Positions 45,704-54,567 of a DNA stretch of 64,000 nucleotides are shown piece by piece; position 1 is the first letter of the stretch, and every line of letters starts with the position of its first letter. The notes under the pieces are model-generated. The model did no database searches and had not been told where the DNA came from. It worked only from the letters and a program-made list of their open reading frames with translations. Source of the stretch: JBDWFY01 sp039976075 (GTDB lineage: Bacteria; Pseudomonadota; Alphaproteobacteria; Rhizobiales; Stappiaceae). The translations under genes and the position numbers were made by a program. Location of the stretch: the NCBI GenBank assembly GCA_039976075.1, contig JBDWFY010000018.1, positions 1 to 64,000 on the forward strand. The letters run 5' to 3'.

Positions 45704-46642
45704 CTACTGCAATTCAACTGCGTAGGTGTCTACCGGAACAACTTGATCAATAAGGCCGTTTTTCTTCATAAATTCGGCAAAACGATTGTAACGCCCTGCA
45801 TCAAGAGCCGAGGGGCGTTTTGCGAATCTTGGTAGTGTATCAACCCAGGCAGTTCTGTTGAGCTCATCATCAAGATTTGGATACGCCGTCAGAAAAGCCT
45901 CAAGCGATTTTTCCGAATGGTTTGTCAGATAGATGGTCGCATCTTCGACGGCTTTCATGAAACGCTTGAAACGGTCATCACCCAGCTTGTCCTTGTGGAC
46001 GATGTAAATGAGCTCATCATAAACGGGGACACCGTTTTCCTCTGGATAAAAGGCGGTTCCTTCGCGGCCTTCCAACTTGATCTGCGTGAGTTCAAAGTTT
46101 CTGTAGGCACCGATCACCGCATCAACCTGGCCGGACAGCAATGCCGGTGATAGCGAAAAATTGACGTTGATCAGCTCGACATCCGCCACGGAAAGGTCGA
46201 CGGATCCCAGCATCGCAATCAACATCGCATCCTCGAATCCCGAGACAGAGAACCCGATTTTTTTCCCTTTGAGATCGGCAAGGCTCTTGATCGGACCGTC
46301 TTTGGTAACGATCAGGCTGTTGAGTGGTGTTTCGACCAGCGTCCCTATCCGCATCAGCGGGAGTTCGGCTTTGATCTGCTCATGCAATACCGGTTGGTAG
46401 GAAATTGCGATATCACCCTGATTTGCTGCAACAAGCCTGGGTGGCGCACTGGGATCCGCCGGCTCGATGATTTCAACATCCAACCCTTCCCGCTCGAAAT
46501 ATCCCAGTTGTTTTGCAACAATGACAGGTGCGTGATCGGGATTGACGAACCAGTCGAGCAGCAATGTCAGTTTGTCCGCTGCCATGGCGGGTGTTGATAT
46601 CAACAATAAGACAGCAACAAGAAAAGACGGCAAAATTTTCAT
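45704..46642 (-). CDS. thiY: Thiamine-precursor ABC transporter binding protein (ThiY/NMT1 family)
   Basis: A 312-residue periplasmic protein. The signal peptide ends at AMA (about residue 21). The NMT1/THI5-like fold is shown by LLLDWFVNPDHAPVIVAKQLGYFE at the mature start and by KGKKIGFSVSGFE. Relatives bind hydroxymethyl pyrimidine (HMP) precursors or formyl-aminopyrimidine. It is the second gene after a TPP riboswitch, behind the permease, which supports a thiamine-precursor substrate. Confidence 0.9.
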   Translation of the reverse strand: MKILPSFLVAVLLLISTPAMAADKLTLLLDWFVNPDHAPVIVAKQLGYFEREGLDVEIIEPADPSAPPRLVAANQGDIAISYQPVLHEQIKAELPLMRIGTLVETPLNSLIVTKDGPIKSLADLKGKKIGFSVSGFEDAMLIAMLGSVDLSVADVELINVNFSLSPALLSGQVDAVIGAYRNFELTQIKLEGREGTAFYPEENGVPVYDELIYIVHKDKLGDDRFKRFMKAVEDATIYLTNHSEKSLEAFLTAYPNLDDELNRTAWVDTLPRFAKRPSALDAGRYNRFAEFMKKNGLIDQVVPVDTYAVELQ

Positions 46643-46673
46643 TCGGATCTCCAGGTTTCTGATCGATTTCTAC

Positions 46674-47423
46674 TCATGTTTCGGTTTGCCAGGGCACCAT
46701 TTGACGGGTGAGCCAGGCGACGCTGTAACGCAGTGCCAGCGCCATGAGTGCTAAAAGAAAGAGAGCGGCAAACATGCTGTCGGTCTGCATGCGGGCATTC
46801 GCCTGCAGCATGATGAAGCCCAGTCCGGCAGACGATCCCACCCATTCGCCAACAATCGCACCTATGGGTGCAAATACGGCACTCACCCGCAGGCCAGAGG
46901 ACAGCGCAGGTAACGCGGCTGGAACGCGGATATGCAGCAACATCTGAAGTTGATTGGCACGACGGAGGCGACCGAGATCAACGAGTTCGGGGTCTGTGCG
47001 TCGCAATCCGTCGTAAAAATAGGAGGCAACGGGAAAAAAGATGATGAGCATCGCCATGACCACCTTCGAAGCGATTCCGAATCCGAACCACAAAACCAGC
47101 AATGGCGCGATCGCAAAAACCGGCAAAGCCTGCGAGATGACGATGAGCGGCATGACCAGCCGTCTTGCGATGGGAAAAAGGCTCATTGTCAAAGCGACAA
47201 AGATGCCGCTCAGAGTGCCGAAAATCAGCCCTAATACAGTTTCCAGCCCCGTGATGGACGCGTGATGCATGAAAAACCCAAACCGCCGCTCCAGTGCAAG
47301 GAATACCTGATAGGGCGCGGGCAGCATGAAGCGTGGTAGATCCAGGACGACCACCAGCGCTTGCCAGAATGCAAGAACAACAATCCCAACAAACAGAGCG
47401 TGAACAATACCATGTCGGGTCAC
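46674..47423 (-). CDS. thiX: Thiamine-precursor ABC transporter permease (ThiX-like)
   Basis: A 249-residue BPD-type permease with about six membrane helices and the EAA-loop-type motif AALPALSSGLRVSAVFAPIGAIVGEW. I choose GTG 47423, since AGGAAC lies eight bases upstream and its GTG overlaps the stop of a short upstream ORF (GTGA). The TPP riboswitch lies 170 bases upstream. No ATPase gene is adjacent in either direction: rpoH converges on the downstream side. Confidence 0.88.
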   Translation of the reverse strand: MTRHGIVHALFVGIVVLAFWQALVVVLDLPRFMLPAPYQVFLALERRFGFFMHHASITGLETVLGLIFGTLSGIFVALTMSLFPIARRLVMPLIVISQALPVFAIAPLLVLWFGFGIASKVVMAMLIIFFPVASYFYDGLRRTDPELVDLGRLRRANQLQMLLHIRVPAALPALSSGLRVSAVFAPIGAIVGEWVGSSAGLGFIMLQANARMQTDSMFAALFLLALMALALRYSVAWLTRQMVPWQTET

Positions 47424-47524
47424 GGCATTGTTCCTGGCACATTCGTTCGAGACGCCGGGTCGACTACCCAACAGGCGACAGCGCTCGTTTCGCAAAACGC
47501 TTTGCGTATTCTAAAGACAGACAT
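47420..47524 (-). CDS. Possible 34-codon leader ORF coupled to thiX
   Basis: ATG 47524 follows an AGGGG ribosome binding site (about five bases away) and opens a 34-residue frame starting MSVFRIRKAFCETS, ending in TGA that overlaps the thiX GTG. It sits between the riboswitch and thiX. The peptide resembles nothing I know. It may only serve to couple translation, or be spurious. Confidence 0.4.
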   Translation of the reverse strand: MSVFRIRKAFCETSAVACWVVDPASRTNVPGTMP

Positions 47525-47592
47525 AGGATCCCCTGTGTCAGGCTCACACGCCTGAGAAAAAACACGGAGATCCGGGAAAAGTGGCTCAGGTT

Positions 47593-47697
47593 CCCGTCCC
47601 TTCGCCGGCATGACCCGGATCAGGTTCGAAGGGTTCGAACGTAAACAGAAATCGTCTCTGCTCGTTCATCTCAGCTTCGTAAGAAGCACCCCTCGGA
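47593..47697 (-). ncRNA. TPP riboswitch (THI element)
   Basis: Read leftward the sequence shows the conserved parts: ggggtgct at the 5' side, GCTGAGAT (47666-47676 region), then ACCC-TTCGAACCTGATCCGGGTCATGCCGGCGAAGGGA ending at about 47597. These match the P1-P5 core of TPP riboswitches, including CUGAGA and the ACCUGAUC-GGxUAAUxCCxGCGxAGGGA box. It should shut off the thiXY genes when thiamine pyrophosphate is high. Confidence 0.95.
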
Positions 47698-47842
47698 ACA
47701 AGGCACAAAATGGTCTGAGAGTTTCGCAAAAGCAAGAAAAAAATCAAATTAGATCGACTGGCATTCTTTCACTGAAGGGAACCAGCTTGAAATATGCAAT
47801 GGCCGTGAGCGTTGTACCATCAACTGGGATGATCGGTGGACT

Positions 47843-47875
47843 AAGAACGATCTGTAACGAGAACAGATCGTTCTT
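47843..47875 (-). terminator. Hairpin at the end of the 559-residue protein gene
   Basis: A perfect 13-base stem (aagaacgatctgt / acagatcgttctt) with a seven-base loop begins at the stop codon of the leftward gene. No T-run follows it in that direction (tagtcc), so it may act as an attenuating or mRNA-stabilising hairpin. Confidence 0.6.
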
Positions 47876-49554
47876 TAGTTGGTCTGCCAGGATGCAAAGG
47901 CAGTCTCGACAGCTTTGTCACCCGGCACGCCCTTTTCGAGCGTGATAATGGCGCGTTTGCCGTTATTGTAGAGCACCGGAATGTCAATCCATCCCCGATC
48001 CTTCAAAAGGGCCAGGTTGCGATCACGCTCGTTTTCGAGCGACGACAAGGCGACCCAGAAATAATTCTCCGCCACCTTGACCGACGCGCCAATCAACGCA
48101 TCGCCACGAGCCTCCTCGGTCGTCTTCATGATTAGGCCGGGAACATTGGCAATTCCCGATCCGGCAAAATCGTCCGGCAGATCGAAACGAATTTCAATCA
48201 AATGGCTCGCTGGCAGCGCATCGTCGTCATTGGGGCGGATTGAAACATCCACCTGAACACCTTTGTCCTCGATCCGTGCTGACGCTTTCAAGGCTGTGTG
48301 AGTGGTCCCCGTCGATGATGTATCGGCACCCGTTGACCAGACAACATCACCTTTGGAAGCGACACCGGACGATCCCGTTTCCGCGCCCTCTTCATAGAGA
48401 ATGGAACGCTGGGCAACCAGTCCATTGTCCGAAGACGGTGCTGCAATTTCACCCGCCGGCGTTGTCGTGTCAGTGCCGGGCTGCTCAATCGACGCAACCG
48501 TATCTGAACCGGTGGCCTCTGAAGGCTCCGCGGCGGGAGTCGCAAGGCTTTCCGTTTCACCACCCGTCGTTGGCGTGCTTTCTGTTGCTATCGGCAACTC
48601 CGGTTCCTGTTCGGCAGGAACAATCGTTTCGACCTGGGGCGCCGGTCCACCTGTTGGCTGAAGCTGGTCCTGTGGCACCGTGGTCTCAGCTTCTGATTTG
48701 GTGACGATCCGTGTGGTGGGAACGCTTCGCGTGTCTTCTGTAATAACAGACTCGCTATCACCGCCGGTCAACAGACGTGCTGTATCTTTTTTGGACGATC
48801 CGTCCTCTGCCGCAGATTCGGTGACCGGGGTCTCCGATTCGCCACTTGTGGAGGCAATTGTGGTTTCACCACCAAAAAGATCACTGATTGTGTCACGCTG
48901 GCTATAGGCAAGCGCAGCAGCGCCCAAAAGAACCAAACCAACAACACTGGCTAGGACAATTTGCGGTAAACGAGAGGACCGTTCGTCGAGTTGACGTGTT
49001 TCGGTCGGCGCATAACGGCCCGGATCATCTGCTCGAAGGGAATTTTCCACGTCGGCGAGATCTGGAATATCCCGTTGCGGGGGAGTTCTTGCATCGGGCC
49101 TGGCGCGCTCGGATTGCTGTGGCGGCATCGTGTTTGCCGACGGCTGCGGCTGGCTTGTTTCCGGCTTTGCGGTACTTCCCGAAGGAGAACCCGCAGGCGG
49201 TATAGCACCACCCGTTCCGGTGACACCTTCTCCCTTGTTAGTGGTCGCTGCAGCAAACGACGGATCGTTGTCAGTGCGTGGAGCCGCGCCAGAGCTTGCA
49301 GTAGCACGACCGGCACCGGGGTCCGGTGGACGCGCGAACGCTTCACGAGCGGCCTCTGCTTCCACCTTTCTGATCGCATCTTCCAGTTGAAGCTGCTCAG
49401 CCGTCACCTGAGAAGGCGATAAGGGCGGATCGTAAGACTTGAGCTGATTGACAAGCGCCGCCCGCGCCCGCTGATACACGGCACGCCGTGCCGCTCCGGA
49501 ATTATCCGGCAGCGAAGATATCGCTCGCTTTAGAACCGCATGATATTCAGCCAT
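47875..49554 (-). CDS. Large single-pass membrane protein with disordered central region
   Basis: A 559-residue protein. The N-terminal cytoplasmic part is helical (MAEYHAVLKRAISSLPDNSG..ARRAVYQRARAALVNQLK), a conserved segment in alphaproteobacterial hypothetical proteins. A Pro/Ser/Gly/Thr-rich stretch follows, then one membrane helix (about 195-215: LPQIVLASVVGLVLLGAAALAY), about 150 residues of Ser/Thr/Glu/Pro low-complexity, and a compact C-terminal domain (IEIRFDLPDDFAGSGIANVPGLIMK ... NGKRAIITLEKG). The C-terminal domain is probably periplasmic. Function is unknown. It follows purA on the same strand. Confidence 0.75.
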   Translation of the reverse strand: MAEYHAVLKRAISSLPDNSGAARRAVYQRARAALVNQLKSYDPPLSPSQVTAEQLQLEDAIRKVEAEAAREAFARPPDPGAGRATASSGAAPRTDNDPSFAAATTNKGEGVTGTGGAIPPAGSPSGSTAKPETSQPQPSANTMPPQQSERARPDARTPPQRDIPDLADVENSLRADDPGRYAPTETRQLDERSSRLPQIVLASVVGLVLLGAAALAYSQRDTISDLFGGETTIASTSGESETPVTESAAEDGSSKKDTARLLTGGDSESVITEDTRSVPTTRIVTKSEAETTVPQDQLQPTGGPAPQVETIVPAEQEPELPIATESTPTTGGETESLATPAAEPSEATGSDTVASIEQPGTDTTTPAGEIAAPSSDNGLVAQRSILYEEGAETGSSGVASKGDVVWSTGADTSSTGTTHTALKASARIEDKGVQVDVSIRPNDDDALPASHLIEIRFDLPDDFAGSGIANVPGLIMKTTEEARGDALIGASVKVAENYFWVALSSLENERDRNLALLKDRGWIDIPVLYNNGKRAIITLEKGVPGDKAVETAFASWQTN

Positions 49555-49601
49555 TGTGCTGCTCGTTCTATCCTAATTCTGTCATGCTGCCCATACGACA
49601 G

Positions 49602-50891
49602 TTAATCCTGAAATGGATTTTGGACAAGGATTGTGTCATCACGTTCTGGACTCGTCGATAATAATGCGACCGGTGCTCCGATCAATTCTTCCACATGGCG
49701 CACATATTTAATCGCCTGTGCAGGCAGATCAGCCCATGTCCTTGCACCTGCCGTGGACTCTTGCCAGCCCGGCAACGTTTCATAAATCGGCTCAACGCGC
49801 GCCTGGGCTCCCTGTGAAGCCGGCAGATAATCGATTTCCTGCCCGTCGAATTTATACCCGACACAAATCTTGAGCTCCTCCATCCCGTCCAAAACATCAA
49901 GTTTGGTCAGGGCAATCCCGTTTATTCCACTTGTGCAAACCGTTTGTCGTACCAGCACGGAGTCAAACCAGCCACACCGCCGGCGCCGGCCAGTAACTGT
50001 CCCAAACTCGTGTCCGCGCGTGCCCAGAAACTCTCCGATTTCATTTTCCTGCTCGGTCGGAAAGGGACCCTCTCCCACCCGCGTTGTATAGGCCTTGGTG
50101 ATTCCAAGGACATAGTGCAGCGAATCTGGTCCTATTCCGGATCCCGGCGCTGCCGCACCGGCGATTGTATTGGACGAAGTCACAAACGGATAGGTGCCGT
50201 GATCGATATCCAGCAGCGCTCCCTGTGCCCCTTCAAATAAGATACGGCGCCCCTCGCGTTTTTTATTATCCAACAGACGCCAGACTGTGTCCATATAGGG
50301 TAATATCTGATCTGAGACCGACGACAACTCTTCGAAGATCGCCTCAGCTGAAATTTCCTCTCGCCCAAAACCGCGCAGCAAAGCATTGTGATGGGTCAAA
50401 AGCCGATCGATCTTGCCCCTCAGCGTGCTCAGGTTTTTCAAATCCATCACTCGGATGGCACGACGCCCGACTTTATCTTCATAGGCAGGCCCGATACCAC
50501 GCTTGGTGGTGCCGATCCGCGTGCCTGTGTTGGAACTTTCGCGCAAGGCGTCAAGTTCGCGGTGCAGCGACAAAATTAACGTCGTGTTCTCGGCTATTCT
50601 CAGTATATCTGGCGTCACTTCAACGCCCTGCTCGCCAAGCCTGGCAATTTCGGCAACAAGCGCATGCGGATCAAGTACAACACCGTTGCCGATGACCGAC
50701 AGTTTACCGCGCACAACACCGGACGGCAGAAGTGAGAGCTTGTAGCTGGTGCCATCTATCACCAAAGTGTGGCCAGCATTGTGACCACCTTGAAATCGAA
50801 CAACCACGTCGGCTTTTTCCGACAACCAGTCGACAATCTTACCTTTTCCCTCGTCACCCCATTGCGAGCCGACGACGACGACATTTGCCAT
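49602..50891 (-). CDS. purA: Adenylosuccinate synthetase
   Basis: A 429-residue enzyme joining IMP and aspartate to make adenylosuccinate with GTP. Motifs are GSQWGDEGKGKIVDWLS at the start (the P-loop-like GDEGKGK), FQGGHNAGHT, TTKRGIGPAYEDK and the later GTVTGRRRRCGWFD. It is complete and of normal length. It belongs to purine synthesis and stands before the gene for the large membrane protein. Confidence 0.98.
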   Translation of the reverse strand: MANVVVVGSQWGDEGKGKIVDWLSEKADVVVRFQGGHNAGHTLVIDGTSYKLSLLPSGVVRGKLSVIGNGVVLDPHALVAEIARLGEQGVEVTPDILRIAENTTLILSLHRELDALRESSNTGTRIGTTKRGIGPAYEDKVGRRAIRVMDLKNLSTLRGKIDRLLTHHNALLRGFGREEISAEAIFEELSSVSDQILPYMDTVWRLLDNKKREGRRILFEGAQGALLDIDHGTYPFVTSSNTIAGAAAPGSGIGPDSLHYVLGITKAYTTRVGEGPFPTEQENEIGEFLGTRGHEFGTVTGRRRRCGWFDSVLVRQTVCTSGINGIALTKLDVLDGMEELKICVGYKFDGQEIDYLPASQGAQARVEPIYETLPGWQESTAGARTWADLPAQAIKYVRHVEELIGAPVALLSTSPERDDTILVQNPFQD

Positions 50892-51482
50892 TAAATTCCG
50901 TATCCCTATTGCTGCACAGGACTTTCACTACTTCGATTCCCACCGATACAGAAGGAAAAAGCAGCCGGACGCCTTTATCCGCGGGCAAAGCGATCCCCTG
51001 TCAGCGCCTGTCTATGGGAAAAAGGCTGAATAGCATAGCGAGCAGCAGAGCGAAATACCCTAGCGTCATAAATATTTACAAGATTGAACACATCTTGGTT
51101 CGTCGATTTATCAGACTGAGCCAACCGCGCTGACAATACACAGATTGCTTCTGACAAATTTCAACCAAACAACACTAGGGCCAAGCGGACACGGCATTTC
51201 CAAGCCACACTATTTGCGCCCCGTCAACGCAGGCAGAACTCAGTAGCCGACGTTCGGGTCAAATCCTCCCAATCTGCCTTCAGCCCGATTGAGGGTGCTC
51301 ATATCTCCACGAATCGTTTTCTTTCAATCTGCGTGAAAAGCCCAAAACACTTACTGCTGCCCTGCGGATCAACAATTCGAAAGAGTACCGCCGACCCTGT
51401 GCGCTCTTCGGAAATTCCTTTGACACATGGCAACTCTTGGGCCAAACCCACCCAAACATAATGTACTGACCGAGTATTTTAT
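50892..51482. other. Long intergenic region between purA and the first glycosyltransferase gene
   Basis: About 590 bases. I find no gene with family features or a good ribosome binding site. It should hold the purA and glycosyltransferase promoters, which point away from each other. No dyad stands out. Confidence 0.4.
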
Positions 51483-52430
51483 ATGTCTCAAAAACTGGTC
51501 ATTGCGGTGTGTACGGCCCAACGGCCGAAGATGCTGCAATCCTGCCTGGAAAGCCTCGACCGTCTTACAATTCCCAAGGCGACCGAGTTGGTCGTCGTCG
51601 TTGTGGAAAATGACGCCGTCCCATTCTTTACCGGATCACAGGCCGAAGATCTGAAATCAGCGCTCTCAATTCCTGTATTTTTCTACCACGAAGAACGAAG
51701 AGGCATTCCTTTCGCCCGCAACTGCGCGCTTGAAGCCGCTCTGGAACATGATCCGGAGTGGATCGCACTGATTGATGATGACGAGCGCGCAGAGCCCGAC
51801 TGGATTGAAAAGCTTCTTGCCGCCTGTGCGGAGCACAAGGCAGAAGTTGCTAACGGGCCAGTCCGGCGCATTTACGAAACACCGGCGCCTCATTGGTGGA
51901 AATCTCAACTGCTGAAGTCACGCCCAACCGGCACTGTGATCACGGAAGCCCCAACCAACAACGTATTGCTGCACGCGCGCATCGTACGTACAGACGGCTT
52001 GTCTCTCAGATTTGATGAGCGCCTGACATTTGGCAGCGAGGATATAGATTATTTCCGCCGTACCCATGCTGCAGGCGTGAAAATGATATGGGTAGACGAT
52101 GCCTTTGTTGAGGAAGATATTCCCGCCTCTCGTGTAACTTCCCGTCGACTGCTCAGCCGCATGCACATGGCAGCAACTTCCGGCGCCTTCAACATCGTTC
52201 TGCGTGAAGGACGCCTGAAAGCTGCCCTTCATTTTATCCCCAAAAGTTTGCGGCGGTTGTTGTTTGGTACTTTGGCGACGATTTCAGGTGTTGTGATCAA
52301 ACCATTTGCCCAAAAGCGCGGTGAAAAGCTGTTCTATTACGGTCTGATACGATTGATGAAGGGGTCAGGAAACCTGCGCGGACTGCTGGGCCGAGCACAC
52401 AACTACTACGATGTGATTGATGGACACTGA
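51483..52430 (+). CDS. Glycosyltransferase family 2 (ExoM-like)
   Basis: A 315-residue GT2 enzyme. The N-terminal Rossmann-like part starts KLVIAVCTAQRPKMLQSCLESL, the nucleotide-sugar metal motif is LIDDDERAEPDWIEK (DDD, near residue 98), and the acceptor region includes FGSEDIDYFRRTHAAG (near 187). It resembles transferases that add glucose to succinoglycan-type exopolysaccharides. No membrane helix is clear. Its stop lies inside the next gene. Confidence 0.85.
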   Translation: MSQKLVIAVCTAQRPKMLQSCLESLDRLTIPKATELVVVVVENDAVPFFTGSQAEDLKSALSIPVFFYHEERRGIPFARNCALEAALEHDPEWIALIDDDERAEPDWIEKLLAACAEHKAEVANGPVRRIYETPAPHWWKSQLLKSRPTGTVITEAPTNNVLLHARIVRTDGLSLRFDERLTFGSEDIDYFRRTHAAGVKMIWVDDAFVEEDIPASRVTSRRLLSRMHMAATSGAFNIVLREGRLKAALHFIPKSLRRLLFGTLATISGVVIKPFAQKRGEKLFYYGLIRLMKGSGNLRGLLGRAHNYYDVIDGH

Positions 52431-53517
52431 TTTCTCTCGCAATCCTCAAAAGCTTGCGCATATCCATCTGGGGGTTGATGGCGGCGCCGAGAGATTTTTC
52501 GTCCGTCTTTCCCGCGCGCTTGCTCGCCGCGGGGTCGAGCAGGTCGCCTTCATCCGTCCGGGGCGCGCCTGGCGCAACGAGCTCGCCGAACATTGCGACG
52601 TTCGCGAAATCCGATTCAGCCGTTCTCATTTCAAGCGGCACTTCATCCGCTGGAATATCTCTCGGCAAATCAGAAATTTTGGTGCGACAGCAACTCTCGG
52701 CTGGATGAGCCCCGCCAGCAAATGGATGCCAAAACCGGGTCCTAAAATGAAGACGTTTCTCCGCCTGGGCGATTTCCCCGACGGTTTCCACACCTACGGC
52801 AATGTGGAACATTTAATCGGCAATACCCCGGAGATTATCCGCCAGGCAGTAGAAATGGGCTGGCCTGCGGATCGAGCCCACATGATCAGCAATTTTGTGG
52901 ACCCGCTTCCGGATAACATCCCGCCGGCCAATCGCGCGGATTTTGATACCCCCGAAGACGCAACCATCCTGATCGCGCTGGGACGATTTGTCGACCGAAA
53001 ACGGTTTGATCTCATCATAAAAGCGCTGCAGAAATTACCGGACAAAGTTCATGCTTGGTTGATTGGTGATGGTGAACTAGCCACAGAGCTAAAATCTCTC
53101 GCAGGCGAATGTTGTGTGGAAAACCGCGTCCACTTCCTCGGCTGGCAACGAGATACTACACCGTTCCTCAAGGCAGCAGACATTCTTGTGTGTCCGTCAG
53201 ATGAAGAACCGCTGGGGAATGTTATTCTGGAGGGGTGGAATGCAGGTTTACCGGTCGTGGCCACAGCATCGCAGGGGCCGAGTTGGCTGATTGAGCATGG
53301 TAAGACGGGGCTGTTGTCGCCGTGTGGGGATGTGGGGGGGGTGGTGGAGTCGATAGGGACCGTAACCGCCAGTGCCGAAACCCAGGAGAGATTCCAAGTA
53401 AACGTTCTTGCGCTTCAGCAGCAAAAGCATTCTGCGGACATTGTTTGCGACCTCTACGGCAAGCTACTCGGGCTCGAGCTTGGCAGTGCTGCCGCAGATA
53501 CAGAAAACAGACTTTAG
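52420..53517 (+). CDS. Glycosyltransferase family 4
   Basis: A 365-residue GT-B enzyme. The donor domain shows LIALGRFVDRKRFDLIIKAL, WLIGDGELATELK, VHFLGWQRDTTPFLKAADILVCPSDEEPLGNVILEGWNAGLPVVAT, the usual GT4 EPxGxxxLE pattern (here EPLGNVILEGW). The start ATG overlaps the preceding gene by eleven bases. Near the C terminus a run of eight G (53334-53341) lies in frame, in an unusually G-rich stretch. Sugar specificity is unknown. Confidence 0.88.
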   Translation: MDTDFSRNPQKLAHIHLGVDGGAERFFVRLSRALARRGVEQVAFIRPGRAWRNELAEHCDVREIRFSRSHFKRHFIRWNISRQIRNFGATATLGWMSPASKWMPKPGPKMKTFLRLGDFPDGFHTYGNVEHLIGNTPEIIRQAVEMGWPADRAHMISNFVDPLPDNIPPANRADFDTPEDATILIALGRFVDRKRFDLIIKALQKLPDKVHAWLIGDGELATELKSLAGECCVENRVHFLGWQRDTTPFLKAADILVCPSDEEPLGNVILEGWNAGLPVVATASQGPSWLIEHGKTGLLSPCGDVGGVVESIGTVTASAETQERFQVNVLALQQQKHSADIVCDLYGKLLGLELGSAAADTENRL

Positions 53518-53651
53518 CGGGAAGAAACAAATCACGGCCAGTTAGAGCTGGCCGAGGCCGAATTCCTAACCAAAGTGGCCACGTTTTAAGGACGGCAAGA
53601 AGCGCCAAAGGGGATAGGCGGCGTCCAAGCAGAGCGTACGCATATCTGTTC

Positions 53652-54377
53652 TCAAGATGCTTTCTGAAATAGCGCACTCTTTCCCAACGTCTTTTTTTCC
53701 ATGAAGCCAAGTTCCCGTAGATAGGTTCTCAATTCGCTGATCGCTGGCGCGCCCACGATATGAGGATGCATTTCGACCGCGATTGTCGAGACATTTGAAA
53801 GGTCGCACGCAGGAAGCAGGCCAATTTCGGCACCCTCAGCGTCCATTACGATTGCAGACGGACGGAAATTCTCGATGACACTGGAAATTGCATCCGCTTC
53901 GACGAGGGTCGGGCTTCCCTGGTTGCGGTCTACAAGAGAAGATGAAAGGACGGAATCTGAGAAATAGAACTCCAGCTTACCGGCAGTCGTCGCAACGACC
54001 TTGCTTCGGAGATTCGGGCGCATTCCATTCAAAGCATAATTCGCCTCAATGACAGGCTTCATCTTTGGATTTGGCTCATAAGACAATATGTTTTCGGGGC
54101 CGCAGATTTTCGCGCATGCAATGCCAACGAAACCGATACCCGCACCGACTTCCAAGACACGATCTTGCGCTGTTAGCCCCTCTCGAACCAATGCCAATTC
54201 CGGGCTCTCGTAGTTCTTCTGAAGCAGCAACTTGCGTATGCCCTTCGGCACAAAATCCGGATCGGTGTTGAGAACTATTCCGCTTATCGAAATCGTTTTG
54301 TAGTTGAGCTTTCGCCTTATCTTGTAGGCTATCCTTTTTGAAAATTTCTCGAGCAATTCGAGGCCGACCACCGCCAT
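53652..54377 (-). CDS. FkbM-family methyltransferase
   Basis: A 241-residue SAM-dependent methyltransferase. The SAM motif is VLEVGAGIGFVGIACAKI, followed by NILSYEPNPKMKPVIEANYALNG and the FkbM-typical IVMDAEGAEIGLLP. FkbM members often methylate sugars of surface glycans. I choose ATG 54377, with GGTGG upstream; TTG 54404 is an alternative. It is convergent with the glycosyltransferase gene, and an IS element lies just upstream of its start. Confidence 0.85.
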   Translation of the reverse strand: MAVVGLELLEKFSKRIAYKIRRKLNYKTISISGIVLNTDPDFVPKGIRKLLLQKNYESPELALVREGLTAQDRVLEVGAGIGFVGIACAKICGPENILSYEPNPKMKPVIEANYALNGMRPNLRSKVVATTAGKLEFYFSDSVLSSSLVDRNQGSPTLVEADAISSVIENFRPSAIVMDAEGAEIGLLPACDLSNVSTIAVEMHPHIVGAPAISELRTYLRELGFMEKKTLGKSALFQKAS

Positions 54378-54567
54378 CAGTCTTGCCACCCGTTCACCAG
54401 CCAAACAAATCGACTTCTCGCTTCTATAAAGCTCTCAAGATAAGTCAAGAAGAATGAGACAAGCATCACCTCCTTTGCGAAAGGTGTGACTTCACATTCA
54501 AATGGGTACAGAGAGCCGACAACATTTGCCTTTAAGAGTGCTCTTGGTTTCACGCGAGGGAGATCTT

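Noticed and set aside
47424..47592. Possible remnant of a thiZ ATPase upstream of thiX
   Set aside because: No Walker or signature motif appears in any frame of this stretch.
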